Below, in pieces: positions 17,305-25,818 of a stretch of 64,000 nt of DNA (positions are counted from its first letter, which is position 1; every line of letters begins with the position of its first letter). Both the position numbers and the translations under genes were made by a program. The notes beneath the pieces are model-generated. The model was not told the DNA's origin, made no database searches, and saw only the letters and a program-made list of their open reading frames with translations. The stretch comes from Bacillota bacterium (GTDB taxonomy: Bacteria > Bacillota > UBA4882 > UBA8346): NCBI GenBank assembly GCA_023426245.1, contig JAFABB010000057.1, positions 1-64,000 of the forward strand, read 5' to 3'.

Positions 17305-18417
17305 CTATTTAACAATAACCAGTTCATATTGGAGATTTCCAAGGCCGATTTCCTCCGCGTGTTGCAAAGCCACCTTCCAATCGGTATCCGGATGAATGTG
17401 GTTGAATTTATCGGTCCCTTCTTGATATTTTTTTTGATCCAAAATGCTTCCCTTATTCACCGGAGCCTTATTTACCATATCAGCGCAGGCTTTATCCAAG
17501 GCAACCGGATCAAAGGAGGCGGCGATTCCTATATCGGGTATGATGGGTAAATCGTTACTACCCCAACAATCACATTCCGGGGAGACATTCATAACAAAGT
17601 TGACGTGAAAATGAGGTTTTCCTTTCAATACCGCCAAGGCGTATTCGGCTATTTTTTCGTTGGCGACAGCCCCTGCCTGATTCCAGAAGACCTGGGCGGC
17701 GCTGTAAAGGCAAACTGCCACACACTGGCCGCATCCAACGCATTTTTCATAATCAATATCCGCTTTTTTATTTTTATCGAAATGAATTGCCTTTTGCGCG
17801 CAGTTTTTAACGCACTGAGCACAGGCTACACAGTTCTCTTTATTCATCTGGGGTTTCGAAGCGGAATGCATTTCCAATTTACCACCCCGGGAACCGGAAC
17901 CCATGCCGATGTTTTTAAGTGCTCCTCCAAATCCCGTCATTTCATGTCCTTTAAAATGATTCATGGAAATAATAATATCCGCATCGGCAATAGCATTTCC
18001 AATCTTCGCCGTTTTGCAGTGTTTTTGATTAATTTCGATTTCCTTACAATCTGTACCTTTCAACCCGTCGGCGATTAAAACATGACAACCTACCGTAAGG
18101 GGATTAAAACCGTTTTCATAAGCAGTCGTCAAATGGTCGAGGGCATTGGAGCGTTTGCCGGAGTATAGGGTGTTGGAGTCGGTAAGAAAAGGCCTGCCGT
18201 CCAATTTCTTAATCATTTGAACCATTTGGGCCGCATAATTATGGCGGATATAGGCTAAATTACCATATTCCCCAAAATGAATTTTGATCGCCGTAAATTT
18301 ATCTTTAAAGACAATTTTGTTGATCCCCGCCGCATGAACCAAATTTTCCAACTTATCAAAGAGATTGATGTCCGGTTTCGTATGGAGATCCGTAAAATAC
18401 ACTTTGGATGAATCCAA
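17305..18417 (-). CDS. DUF362 protein with two 4Fe-4S ferredoxin motifs
   Basis: A 370-residue cytoplasmic iron-sulfur protein. The N-terminal DUF362 part (KVYFTDLHTKPDINLFDKL, then IKIHFGEYGN, DADIIISMNHFKGHEMTGFG) is followed by two ferredoxin clusters near 190-240, CVACAQCVKNC and CVGCGQCVAVC. The biochemical role of the family is unknown; an electron-transfer task is inferred from the clusters. The frame is open 56 codons further, but that extension would cover the terminator of the upstream receptor gene. A TTG at 18417 sits 6 nt after GAGGTG and gives the usual family N-terminus, so it is chosen. Confidence 0.82.
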   Translation of the reverse strand: MDSSKVYFTDLHTKPDINLFDKLENLVHAAGINKIVFKDKFTAIKIHFGEYGNLAYIRHNYAAQMVQMIKKLDGRPFLTDSNTLYSGKRSNALDHLTTAYENGFNPLTVGCHVLIADGLKGTDCKEIEINQKHCKTAKIGNAIADADIIISMNHFKGHEMTGFGGALKNIGMGSGSRGGKLEMHSASKPQMNKENCVACAQCVKNCAQKAIHFDKNKKADIDYEKCVGCGQCVAVCLYSAAQVFWNQAGAVANEKIAEYALAVLKGKPHFHVNFVMNVSPECDCWGSNDLPIIPDIGIAASFDPVALDKACADMVNKAPVNKGSILDQKKYQEGTDKFNHIHPDTDWKVALQHAEEIGLGNLQYELVIVK

Positions 18418-18505
18418 TGCCAACACCTCAGTATAGGAATTTTTTATATCAATTCGATATGGCTGCAAAAATTCCTGTTTAATCATGGTCATATTCGCGG
18501 TCTTT

Positions 18506-18547
18506 ACAAAAAAACCGGCTCTTTGTTTCAAAAACAAAGAACCGGTT
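18506..18547 (-). terminator. Rho-independent terminator of second chemoreceptor gene
   Basis: A 16-bp stem (18513-18528 with 18532-18547, core CCGGTTCTTTG) with a three-base loop, followed on the minus strand by eight T. It begins 35 bp past the receptor stop codon and separates it from the DUF362-degV unit. Confidence 0.88.
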
Positions 18548-18581
18548 ATAAAATGTACGATTAGCAATCGAACAATTTTCT

Positions 18582-20747
18582 TCAAATTTGAAACTTATCA
18601 ATGGTTTCTGCTAAATTTTCAGCACTTTTATGCAATTGTTTAGCAAGGGAGCGCACTTGTTCCGCCAAGGCCGTTTGTTCTTCTGTTGAAGCCGATACTT
18701 CCTGGGCTGAACATGCTGTCTCCTCTGAAATAGAACTGATATTGATAATCGATTGAATGGTATGCTCTTTATGGTGATTGATCTCGGCAATGATATTACT
18801 TACAAGATTAATTCGGCTAATAATATTACCGGTGGCGGTGAAAATTTCGGCAAAGGCTGCCATTGCCGATTGAACAGCCTGTTTCTGTTCCTCAATGATT
18901 TGATGAGCTTGCTCGGCGGTTTTACCGGAACTTTGCGTTTTCAACTGAATAGTCAACAAAATATTATTAATTGTTTTAGCAGCGTCACGGGATTGAATCG
19001 CCAATTTATTAATTTCTTCCGAAACTACGGCGAAACCCAAGCCCATTTCTCCGGCCCGCGCTGCCTCAATGGAAGCATTGAGCCCCAAAAGGTTTGTCTG
19101 TTCAGCAATGGCAGTAATGGTTTCGGTGATTTCCCGAATCTCATCGGCGCTGTTGTTGAGATCGAAAACATCTCGAATGATTGTTCCGGTAATTTCATCA
19201 GTCTCTTTGGACTTAACAATGAATTGTTCTACCGCATGATTTGATTTCTCACTTAATTCGCGGGCAAACCCGGAAATCTGTTCGACTTCCGTAGTTTTGG
19301 AAACGACCGTTTCAATTTGGGCAGCCAAATCATTCATCATTTGGGATGATTTCTCCGCCTCATTGGTTTGTTCACTGGTACCTTGGCTGATTTCCTCCAT
19401 CGCTGCGGCTATCGCTTGAGCGGCTTTGGCTGATTGGTAGGAACTATCTTCCAATATCTTACTATGAGCTAAAACTGTGTCGATAGCACTTTTGGTTTCC
19501 TGAAGCAAATTACCGACTCTTTCCATCATATGATTAAACCCTGAAGCCAAAACCCCCAACTCGTCGCTGCGATTGACATGAACCCGAATTTTAAAATCTC
19601 CGTTTTCCGCTTGTTTCATGGAATAAACAACCATTTTTAAAGGATTGGATATATTTAAGGCCACAACAATGGAAAGAACTATCGCTATCAATGTAAATAC
19701 GATTCCTATCAAAATCGTTTTCCAACCCAACACCCTTGTTTCTTTATAAAGATAGGAGATTTTGGCCACACTGATTAAATACCAACCGCGGTCAGTCATT
19801 GCTTTCCTGCAAGTTAAAAACACTTCTTGGTTGTTGATACGGTCGGTAAAACTGCTTTTTTCTTTTTGACCCTTTAATAAAGGACGGAGTTTTCCCGGGT
19901 GGCGCAGTAATTTAAGAATATTCTTACCAATGTCGTTATAATATAGCGGACTGGAAACGATTTCCCCCCGGGTATTGATGATCATATTATAACTGCCCAA
20001 AATTTTCAGATCGGCATTGGATTCAATATCCGGATTCACGACACTGCTGATGGTTTTTTCATCAATAAAAATCAATAAAATTCCAAGCCTTTCACCAGTG
20101 ACTACATCTTTAATCACCCTGCCCAAAATGATATATTGGGTTCGGTTGGCCATTTTCTGTTGAAACCAAACGACTCTGCCATCTGCATCCAGAATATTTC
20201 TAAAAAGTTTACTTCGGGGATTTTTGAAAAAGGAATCCGGCAATGAAGTATCACTACTTATTCGTTTTGGAGCTTGGTTTATACACATGAAAGAAATAAT
20301 GTAATTGTTTTTATCGCTGTAAGCCATTGACTGCAAAAGGTTATAAACATTTTGATATTTTTCAAATTCCAGATTCGTATTGATGCTGCCGCAATACTCT
20401 TTTATCAGAGCATTATATTGATTATTGCTGATTAATTGCATTGAAATGCTTTCGATACTCTGAAGTTTAATCTCCAGATTTTGAGCGGTTTGAGAGAGTT
20501 CGTGCTGGGAATATTCTCCGATTTTACTGGTGATAGCGGTTTTTGAACTACTGTATGAAAGAACACCTACAATAAAAATAGGAATTAATGAAACCACTAA
20601 AAAGAAAAAAATAATTTGATTGCGAATCGGAAAATTATTAAAGAACTTGAAAACTCTTTCCATTGCATGATTGCTTTTTTCTAAAAAGCTGAGTCTGGAA
20701 TGGCTAAATGACTCCTTAGCCGGTTGGTTGCCCGATTGTTTGAACAA
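18582..20747 (-). CDS. Methyl-accepting chemotaxis protein (paralogue 2)
   Basis: Receptor of 721 residues with the same plan as the gene at 13860-16016: TM1 about 45-68 (IIFFFLVVSLIPIFIVGVL), sensor domain to about 340, TM2 about 345-368, HAMP with SNPLKMVVYSMKQAENGDFKI, then the signalling coiled coil with IAEQTNLLGLNASIEAARAG. Sequence identity between the two is high in the cytoplasmic half and visible in the sensor half (SSKTAITSKIGEYSQHELSQ), so they arose by duplication. Translation probably starts at a TTG (20747) 7 nt after GGGGTGA; the first ATG, 28 codons later, lacks a ribosome binding site. It ends at a strong terminator. Confidence 0.9.
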   Translation of the reverse strand: MFKQSGNQPAKESFSHSRLSFLEKSNHAMERVFKFFNNFPIRNQIIFFFLVVSLIPIFIVGVLSYSSSKTAITSKIGEYSQHELSQTAQNLEIKLQSIESISMQLISNNQYNALIKEYCGSINTNLEFEKYQNVYNLLQSMAYSDKNNYIISFMCINQAPKRISSDTSLPDSFFKNPRSKLFRNILDADGRVVWFQQKMANRTQYIILGRVIKDVVTGERLGILLIFIDEKTISSVVNPDIESNADLKILGSYNMIINTRGEIVSSPLYYNDIGKNILKLLRHPGKLRPLLKGQKEKSSFTDRINNQEVFLTCRKAMTDRGWYLISVAKISYLYKETRVLGWKTILIGIVFTLIAIVLSIVVALNISNPLKMVVYSMKQAENGDFKIRVHVNRSDELGVLASGFNHMMERVGNLLQETKSAIDTVLAHSKILEDSSYQSAKAAQAIAAAMEEISQGTSEQTNEAEKSSQMMNDLAAQIETVVSKTTEVEQISGFARELSEKSNHAVEQFIVKSKETDEITGTIIRDVFDLNNSADEIREITETITAIAEQTNLLGLNASIEAARAGEMGLGFAVVSEEINKLAIQSRDAAKTINNILLTIQLKTQSSGKTAEQAHQIIEEQKQAVQSAMAAFAEIFTATGNIISRINLVSNIIAEINHHKEHTIQSIINISSISEETACSAQEVSASTEEQTALAEQVRSLAKQLHKSAENLAETIDKFQI

Positions 20748-20981
20748 AAAAAATCACCCCATTTCATTCATGTTGGAAAGGTGATGTTTAATCTTGCTGA
20801 TCATCATAAAAAAGAAATATTGTAAAGCTCGGGAAGATTGGGAAGGTGTTTGTTGAAATAAAAAATAGTCATTTAATATATTTACATAACAGATAATTTC
20901 TACCAAGTAAATTCTACGAACGATGGTAAATTCCTGCCAAATAATTCAAAAGATTATTTGAGAATCACTTTCAAAAATAAC

Positions 20982-21015
20982 AAAAAGCAGGAGCGAATCG
21001 AACGTTCACTCCTGC
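20982..21015 (-). terminator. Rho-independent terminator of ppdK
   Basis: GCAGGAG (minus strand, from 21015) pairs with CTCCTGC (to 20987) with inner GAACG/CG pairing, followed by TTTTTG. It lies 70 bp beyond the ppdK stop codon. Confidence 0.8.
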
Positions 21016-21020
21016 CCATG

Positions 21021-21070
21021 CATTACTGAAACCAAGCATTCACTGAAACCAAACATTCACTGAAACATTG
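21021..21070. repeat. Three tandem 17-bp repeats after ppdK
   Basis: Units starting at 21021 (16 bp, one base short), 21037 and 21054 share CATTCACTGAAACC. They lie between the ppdK stop codon and its terminator. No function is suggested by the sequence. Confidence 0.7.
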
Positions 21071-21087
21071 TCAACTTGAGATGGGTT

Positions 21088-23730
21088 TTACTTCTGTCCG
21101 AGATCGCCCTCTTTTTTAATAGCAGCCTGTGCAGCAGCCAACCGGGCAATCGGCACCCGAAAAGGCGAACAAGAAACATAATTCAAACCAGCACGATGGC
21201 AGAACTCTACAGAAGAAGGATCACCGCCATGCTCGCCGCAAATACCGAGTTTGATATCAGGGCGAACCGATTTGCCGAGTTTAACAGCCATTTGAACCAA
21301 TTTACCAACGCCGTTTTGATCAAGACGGGCAAAGGGATCGGACTCATAAATCTTTTTGTTATAATACTCATCCAGGAACTTGCCGGCGTCATCGCGGCTG
21401 AAACCAAATGTCATCTGGGTTAAGTCATTGGTACCAAATGAGAAGAATTCAGCTTCTTTGGCAATTTCGTCTGCAGTGATAGCAGCTCTTGGAATTTCAA
21501 TCATGGTGCCGACTTTATAGTGCATATCAACACCGGCTTTGGCAATCACTTCATCCGCAGTTTTGACGACAACGTCTTTAACATATTTTAACTCTTTGAC
21601 TTCACCAACAAGAGGAATCATAATTTCCGGTTCGATATGCATGCCCTTTTTATTAACATTAATTGCAGCTTCAATAACAGCACGGGTTTGCATCTCGGCG
21701 ATTTCCGGATAAGTAACGGCCAAACGGCATCCACGATGACCCATCATCGGGTTGAATTCGTGTAAGTCTGCAATAATACCCTTCAGCTCTTCATATTTGA
21801 GATTCATTTCTTTAGCCAGGGCCTTAATATCCTCTTCTTCGGTGGGGAGGAATTCATGGAGAGGAGGATCCAGGAACCGAATGGTAACAGGATTGCCCTT
21901 CATTTCGGTGAATAAGCCTTCAAAGTCGCTGCGTTGCATCGGCAATAATTTATCGAGAGCTTTGCGGCGTTGTTCCTCAGTCCGGGCTACGATCATCTCA
22001 CGCATGGCAGGGATGCGGTCCGGTTCAAAGAACATGTGCTCGGTACGGCAAAGGCCGATACCTTCCGCGCCGAATTTCATAGCGGTTGCGGCATCTTTAG
22101 GAGTATCAGCATTGGTCCTAACTTTTAAGGTACGAAGTTCATCGGCCCAGCCCATGAGGGTGGCAAAATCGCCAGTCATTTCCGGAGCTACTGTCGGTAA
22201 TTGTTCTCCATAAACGTTACCGGTTGAACCGTCGAGTGAAATCCAGTCTCCCTCGACATATTTCTTACCGTTTTTATCGATGAAGTATTTTTCTTCATCA
22301 TTGATTTTAACTTCACCACAACCAGCAACACAGCAAGTTCCCATTCCACGGGCAACCACAGCCGCGTGAGAGGTCATACCGCCACGGCCCGTTAAAATAC
22401 CCTGGGAAACATGCATTCCTTCGATATCTTCCGGTGAAGTTTCCAAGCGCACCAAAACGACTTTTTTCTCGCCATTTTTCACAGCATTTACGGCTTCTTC
22501 TGCTTCGAAGAAAATCTTACCGGTAGCTGCACCTGGGGAAGCCGGTAAACCTTTAGCAATCGGTACGGCGGCTTTTAATGCTTTCGGCTCGAAATTAGGA
22601 TGTAAAAGAGCATCCAGTTGTTTGGGGTCAACCTTCATAACGGCGTCCGCTTTAGTGGCCATTCCTTCCGCCACCAAGTCAACGGCGATTTTAAGGGCCG
22701 CAGCAGCGGTACGTTTACCATTACGGGTTTGCAGCATGAAAAGCTTACCTTTTTCAATGGTGAACTCCATATCCTGCATATCTCTATAATGTTTCTCAAG
22801 GGTCTCGGCGATTTTGACAAACTGTTCATACGCCTGCGAATTAATCTGTTTCATTTGGTCAATGGTTTGCGGAGTACGAATACCTGCCACCACGTCTTCA
22901 CCTTGAGCATTCATTAAAAACTCACCATAGAGTTTTTTCTCACCGGTTGAAGGGTTGCGGGTAAAGGCAACACCGGTACCGGAGTCATCACCCATATTTC
23001 CATAGACCATTTCCTGAACGTTTACGGCAGTACCCCAATCACTGGGGATATCGTTCAAACGGCGATAAACGTTCGCCCGGGGATTATCCCAGGAACGGAA
23101 AACGGCTTTGACGGCTTCCATTAGCTGAATTTTCGGTTCTTGAGGGAACTCAGTGCCCTTTTCTTTTTGATATAATTCTTTAAACCGTTTTACGACTTCC
23201 TTCAGATTATCAGCGGTAAGATCGGTATCAAATTGGGCGTGATTTTCTTCTTTTACTGCATCCAAAATCTTTTCAAATTTCGGTTTTTCGACTTCCATCA
23301 CGACATCGCTGAACATTTGGATGAAACGGCGATAGCTGTCATAAGCAAAACGGGGGTTATTGGTTAATTTAGCCAAACCTTCAACCACTACATCGTTAAG
23401 ACCAAGATTTAAGATGGTGTCCATCATTCCAGGCATGGAAGCCCGGGCTCCGGAACGTACCGAAACCAAAAATGGGTTGGCAGGATCACCAAAATTCTTA
23501 CCCACTTCTTTTTCGGCCTTTTCTAACATTGTATAGATTTCTTCTTCAATCTCCTTGGCAATAACTTTGCCATCTTGATAATAACGTGTACATGCTTCCG
23601 TAGTCACCGTAAATCCTCTCGGAACGGGAAGACCCAAACCGGTCATTTCGGCCAAGTTAGCGCCTTTACCGCCAAGAAGGTTTCTCATCGAAGCATTTCC
23701 TTCTTTAAACTGGTAAACATACTTTGCCAT
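21088..23730 (-). CDS. ppdK: Pyruvate, phosphate dikinase
   Basis: Interconverts pyruvate + ATP + Pi and phosphoenolpyruvate + AMP + PPi; in anaerobic bacteria it usually works in glycolysis. The 880-residue protein has the full three-domain plan: nucleotide-binding N-terminus (NLLGGKGANLAEMTGLGLPVP, SVRSGARASMPGMMDTILNLG), the swivelling domain with the phosphorylated His in GRGGMTSHAAVVARGMG, and the C-terminal PEP barrel ending GICGEHGGDPSSV and SCSPFRVPIARLAAAQA. The ATG at 23730 follows AGGAGGAG and gives MAKYVYQF, the normal start, although the frame is open 23 codons upstream. It is a single-gene unit with its own terminator. Confidence 0.96.
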   Translation of the reverse strand: MAKYVYQFKEGNASMRNLLGGKGANLAEMTGLGLPVPRGFTVTTEACTRYYQDGKVIAKEIEEEIYTMLEKAEKEVGKNFGDPANPFLVSVRSGARASMPGMMDTILNLGLNDVVVEGLAKLTNNPRFAYDSYRRFIQMFSDVVMEVEKPKFEKILDAVKEENHAQFDTDLTADNLKEVVKRFKELYQKEKGTEFPQEPKIQLMEAVKAVFRSWDNPRANVYRRLNDIPSDWGTAVNVQEMVYGNMGDDSGTGVAFTRNPSTGEKKLYGEFLMNAQGEDVVAGIRTPQTIDQMKQINSQAYEQFVKIAETLEKHYRDMQDMEFTIEKGKLFMLQTRNGKRTAAAALKIAVDLVAEGMATKADAVMKVDPKQLDALLHPNFEPKALKAAVPIAKGLPASPGAATGKIFFEAEEAVNAVKNGEKKVVLVRLETSPEDIEGMHVSQGILTGRGGMTSHAAVVARGMGTCCVAGCGEVKINDEEKYFIDKNGKKYVEGDWISLDGSTGNVYGEQLPTVAPEMTGDFATLMGWADELRTLKVRTNADTPKDAATAMKFGAEGIGLCRTEHMFFEPDRIPAMREMIVARTEEQRRKALDKLLPMQRSDFEGLFTEMKGNPVTIRFLDPPLHEFLPTEEEDIKALAKEMNLKYEELKGIIADLHEFNPMMGHRGCRLAVTYPEIAEMQTRAVIEAAINVNKKGMHIEPEIMIPLVGEVKELKYVKDVVVKTADEVIAKAGVDMHYKVGTMIEIPRAAITADEIAKEAEFFSFGTNDLTQMTFGFSRDDAGKFLDEYYNKKIYESDPFARLDQNGVGKLVQMAVKLGKSVRPDIKLGICGEHGGDPSSVEFCHRAGLNYVSCSPFRVPIARLAAAQAAIKKEGDLGQK

Positions 23731-24146
23731 CAAAACTCCTCCTATGTATTCTGATTTATTAGCCAGGGAAGTGTATAATGTATTCATGTGCAAACGCACG
23801 CATTTACTCTTCCCGGTAAGACTTATTTAATATATTGTTCTTTGGATTTCACACAATATGCTGTTTTGACTCTGAAAACACAATGATGTTTATGGAAGGG
23901 TAGATCAATATAAAATTTGGAAACTTTTGGAATTTATTATACCCAACGATTATTTTTCGCGATTATCTTTTTAGATCCTCCTTAATTCCCAAAAAATTGT
24001 CCTTTGTAACTATAATTTAACCTCTTTTTGCTTCTTTCAAAAATATTTTTCACCCCGCAACAAATTTAAATTCAGGGGGTTCGGGGTTCATTGGACTAAA
24101 AATTTTTTCATCAAGAAAACTTGATACTGGCCCAAAGAAAGAATGA
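23731..24146. other. Divergent intergenic region, no gene found
   Basis: AT-rich spacer between ppdK (minus) and the small plus-strand unit at 24210. It contains the ppdK promoter. A short hairpin TCAAG/CTTGA is present near 24112-24125. No coding sequence was found. Confidence 0.4.
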
Positions 24147-24175
24147 TTGATACCATTCAAGAAGACTGATATAAT
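24147..24175 (+). promoter_or_regulatory. Housekeeping promoter of the small membrane-protein unit
   Basis: TTGATA (24147-24152) and TATAAT (24170-24175) are separated by exactly 17 bp, a near-consensus sigma-A promoter. The first start codon lies 35 bp downstream of the -10 box. Confidence 0.75.
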
Positions 24176-24209
24176 AATAACACTATTTTGCGATTGAAGA
24201 GGGGAAATT

Positions 24210-24701
24210 TTGAAAAGGTTTTATCAATCGATTATTATCCTTCTGCTTGTAATTGTAATCTTAAGTTGTATATTGGGTTATACCGTAACCACGGCTAAAG
24301 ATATTACCAATACTCCTTTCGTACCTAGTCTGCATTTACAAGAAATGACGGATTTAATATTAAATAGCTTGCCACGCCTGGAGTCGCTTTTTACTCACTA
24401 TGGAGCAAAAAGTCTGCCTTTCCCGGCAACCAAAATCACGATCGTAGGGTCCGTATTTCAAAGCAAATGGTCTGGTTATCCCTTATTATCCGTTTACATC
24501 GTAACGATTCTGTTTTTTTCATTTTTTTACCGTCAGACCCGTGATACCGATGAACATCTTGATTGCCCCCGGCATCAATTTGTAATATATTACAAGTATT
24601 GGAGGGCATTCGATGTTTCAAATTATCACAGTGATCATTGTACTGGGTATTTTCAGTTTGTTCTCTTTTTACGCCCACAAAGCGGAAAAAATTGTGGCTG
24701 A
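24210..24701 (+). CDS. Unknown membrane-anchored protein, possibly frameshifted at its C-terminus
   Basis: Not recognised. A TTG (24210) lies 5-7 nt after AGAGGGG and just behind a good promoter. The first 110 of 163 residues look like a protein: an N-terminal membrane segment (QSIIILLLVIVILSCILGY), a soluble part with TNTPFVPSLHLQEMTDLIL, and a second hydrophobic stretch SVYIVTILFFSFFY. The last 50 residues have unusual composition and overlap, in another frame, a well-formed 56-codon gene that has its own ribosome binding site. Either the real protein ends by frameshift near 24520-24550 (a shift by one base at the T-rich tract leads quickly to a stop) or the two genes truly overlap by 89 bp. 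Confidence 0.45.
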   Translation: MKRFYQSIIILLLVIVILSCILGYTVTTAKDITNTPFVPSLHLQEMTDLILNSLPRLESLFTHYGAKSLPFPATKITIVGSVFQSKWSGYPLLSVYIVTILFFSFFYRQTRDTDEHLDCPRHQFVIYYKYWRAFDVSNYHSDHCTGYFQFVLFLRPQSGKNCG

Positions 24702-24783
24702 AAAGGCCAGAATACAGCGGGAAGCCCAAAGCAGGGCTCGTTCTCAAGGAAACGCGGTTAAAACTGCAAAGGTCAAACACTAA
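24613..24783 (+). CDS. Small single-pass membrane protein, 56 residues
   Basis: ATG at 24613 stands 6 nt after GGAGGG. The protein has one N-terminal membrane helix (MFQIITVIIVLGIFSLFSFY) and a basic, Ala/Gln/Lys-rich cytoplasmic tail (HKAEKIVAEKARIQREAQSR) likely to be helical. The stop codon is 7 bp before a strong terminator, so the gene closes a transcription unit that begins at the promoter at 24147. I do not recognise a family; size and topology resemble small membrane peptides that bind larger partners, which is inference only. Confidence 0.65.
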   Translation: MFQIITVIIVLGIFSLFSFYAHKAEKIVAEKARIQREAQSRARSQGNAVKTAKVKH

Positions 24784-24790
24784 AATATCC

Positions 24791-24832
24791 GGAGGCTGTC
24801 CTAAATGAGACAGCCTCCTAATTTTTTTTTTT
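24791..24832 (+). terminator. Rho-independent terminator
   Basis: GGAGGCTGTC (24791-24800) pairs with GACAGCCTCC (24809-24818), followed by TAA and eleven T. It ends the small plus-strand unit and may also serve ribF, which converges on it. Confidence 0.9.
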
Positions 24833-24851
24833 ACAAAAATCGCTGGGAACT

Positions 24852-25793
24852 CTACTTGACATCCATAGTTTCCTGAAGATAAATCCGTGCCATTTTTACA
24901 TCGACGGCAATTTGTTTTTTTAAGGCATCCGCATCCGTGAACTGAGTCTCCGCTCTCAAAAACCTCAGAAACCTTACTCTAACTGTTTTATTGTAAAAAT
25001 CCTGTTCGGTATCTAAAACATAGACCTCAATCATGGGAGCATAAATTCCAAAAGTCGGTTTTACTCCCACCCCGGCTACGCCCGAAAAAGTTTTGCCCTC
25101 AACAACAAACTCTACAAGATAAACGCCATAAGCTGGCAGCAAATATTGGGGATCGAGTTGAATATTGGCCGTAGGAAAACCCAGAGTTCTTCCCCTTTGT
25201 TCTCCATGAGCCACGGTTCCAACGATCTCGAAATGATAACCCAGCATTTCATTGGCCAACTCAATCTTTCCGGCAGAAATAAGCTGGCGTATCATAGAAC
25301 TGGAAATGATCTGTCCATCCTCTCTAACCGCATCAATTTGTTTGTGAACAATATCTTTGGGGTTGCAAAGTTGTTGCAATAATTGATAATCCCCTCGTCC
25401 GGCAGCACCGAATTTAAAATCATATCCAACCACAATCGCCCGGCTTTTTAATCCTTTGACCAGCCATTGTTCAAAGAATATTTCCGGAGTTAATTCTGCA
25501 AATTCCCGGTTGAATTCGATAACCAAAAGTCCGTCTACTCCCAATTTTGAAAGTAATTCCTTGCGAATAACCGGCTGATTCAATAACGGAGGCCGCTCAC
25601 CTACGATACCATCCGTATGATTTGAAAAACTAACAATAATTGCTTGTCCGGATATCTGCCTTGCCAATTCTATCGTGCTACGGATGATCATTTGATGTCC
25701 GCGGTGAACTCCATCAAAATTTCCTATCGTAACCGCACTGATGGCATTCGTTAAATCCTGCTTTGCTTCCCCAAGCTTCTCCCAAATTTTCAT
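24852..25793 (-). CDS. ribF: Bifunctional riboflavin kinase / FAD synthetase
   Basis: Makes FMN from riboflavin and FAD from FMN. The 313-residue protein joins an N-terminal nucleotidyltransferase domain (TIGNFDGVHRGHQMI near residue 25, ISSSMIRQLI near 165) to a C-terminal riboflavin kinase domain (GRTLGFPTANI near 200, YGVYLVEF). It is the last gene of the rimP-to-ribF cluster, in the common order truB-ribF, 25 bp after truB. GGAGG lies a rather long 13 nt before the ATG, with a GC-rich palindromic stretch in between. Confidence 0.94.
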   Translation of the reverse strand: MKIWEKLGEAKQDLTNAISAVTIGNFDGVHRGHQMIIRSTIELARQISGQAIIVSFSNHTDGIVGERPPLLNQPVIRKELLSKLGVDGLLVIEFNREFAELTPEIFFEQWLVKGLKSRAIVVGYDFKFGAAGRGDYQLLQQLCNPKDIVHKQIDAVREDGQIISSSMIRQLISAGKIELANEMLGYHFEIVGTVAHGEQRGRTLGFPTANIQLDPQYLLPAYGVYLVEFVVEGKTFSGVAGVGVKPTFGIYAPMIEVYVLDTEQDFYNKTVRVRFLRFLRAETQFTDADALKKQIAVDVKMARIYLQETMDVK

Positions 25794-25818
25794 GAGCGCG
25801 CACGCGCCTCCACTTTTG

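Noticed and set aside
17605..18078. Long frame antisense to the DUF362 gene
   Set aside because: Mirror of a well-supported gene; no start signal or family resemblance.
18753..19244. Long frame antisense to a chemoreceptor gene
   Set aside because: Mirror of the signalling coiled coil; no independent evidence.
20753..20785. ATCACC/GGTGAT hairpin with a T run before the second chemoreceptor gene, looking like an attenuator
   Set aside because: Only six pairs with a 21-base loop; the T run and GGGGTGA are simply the ribosome binding region.
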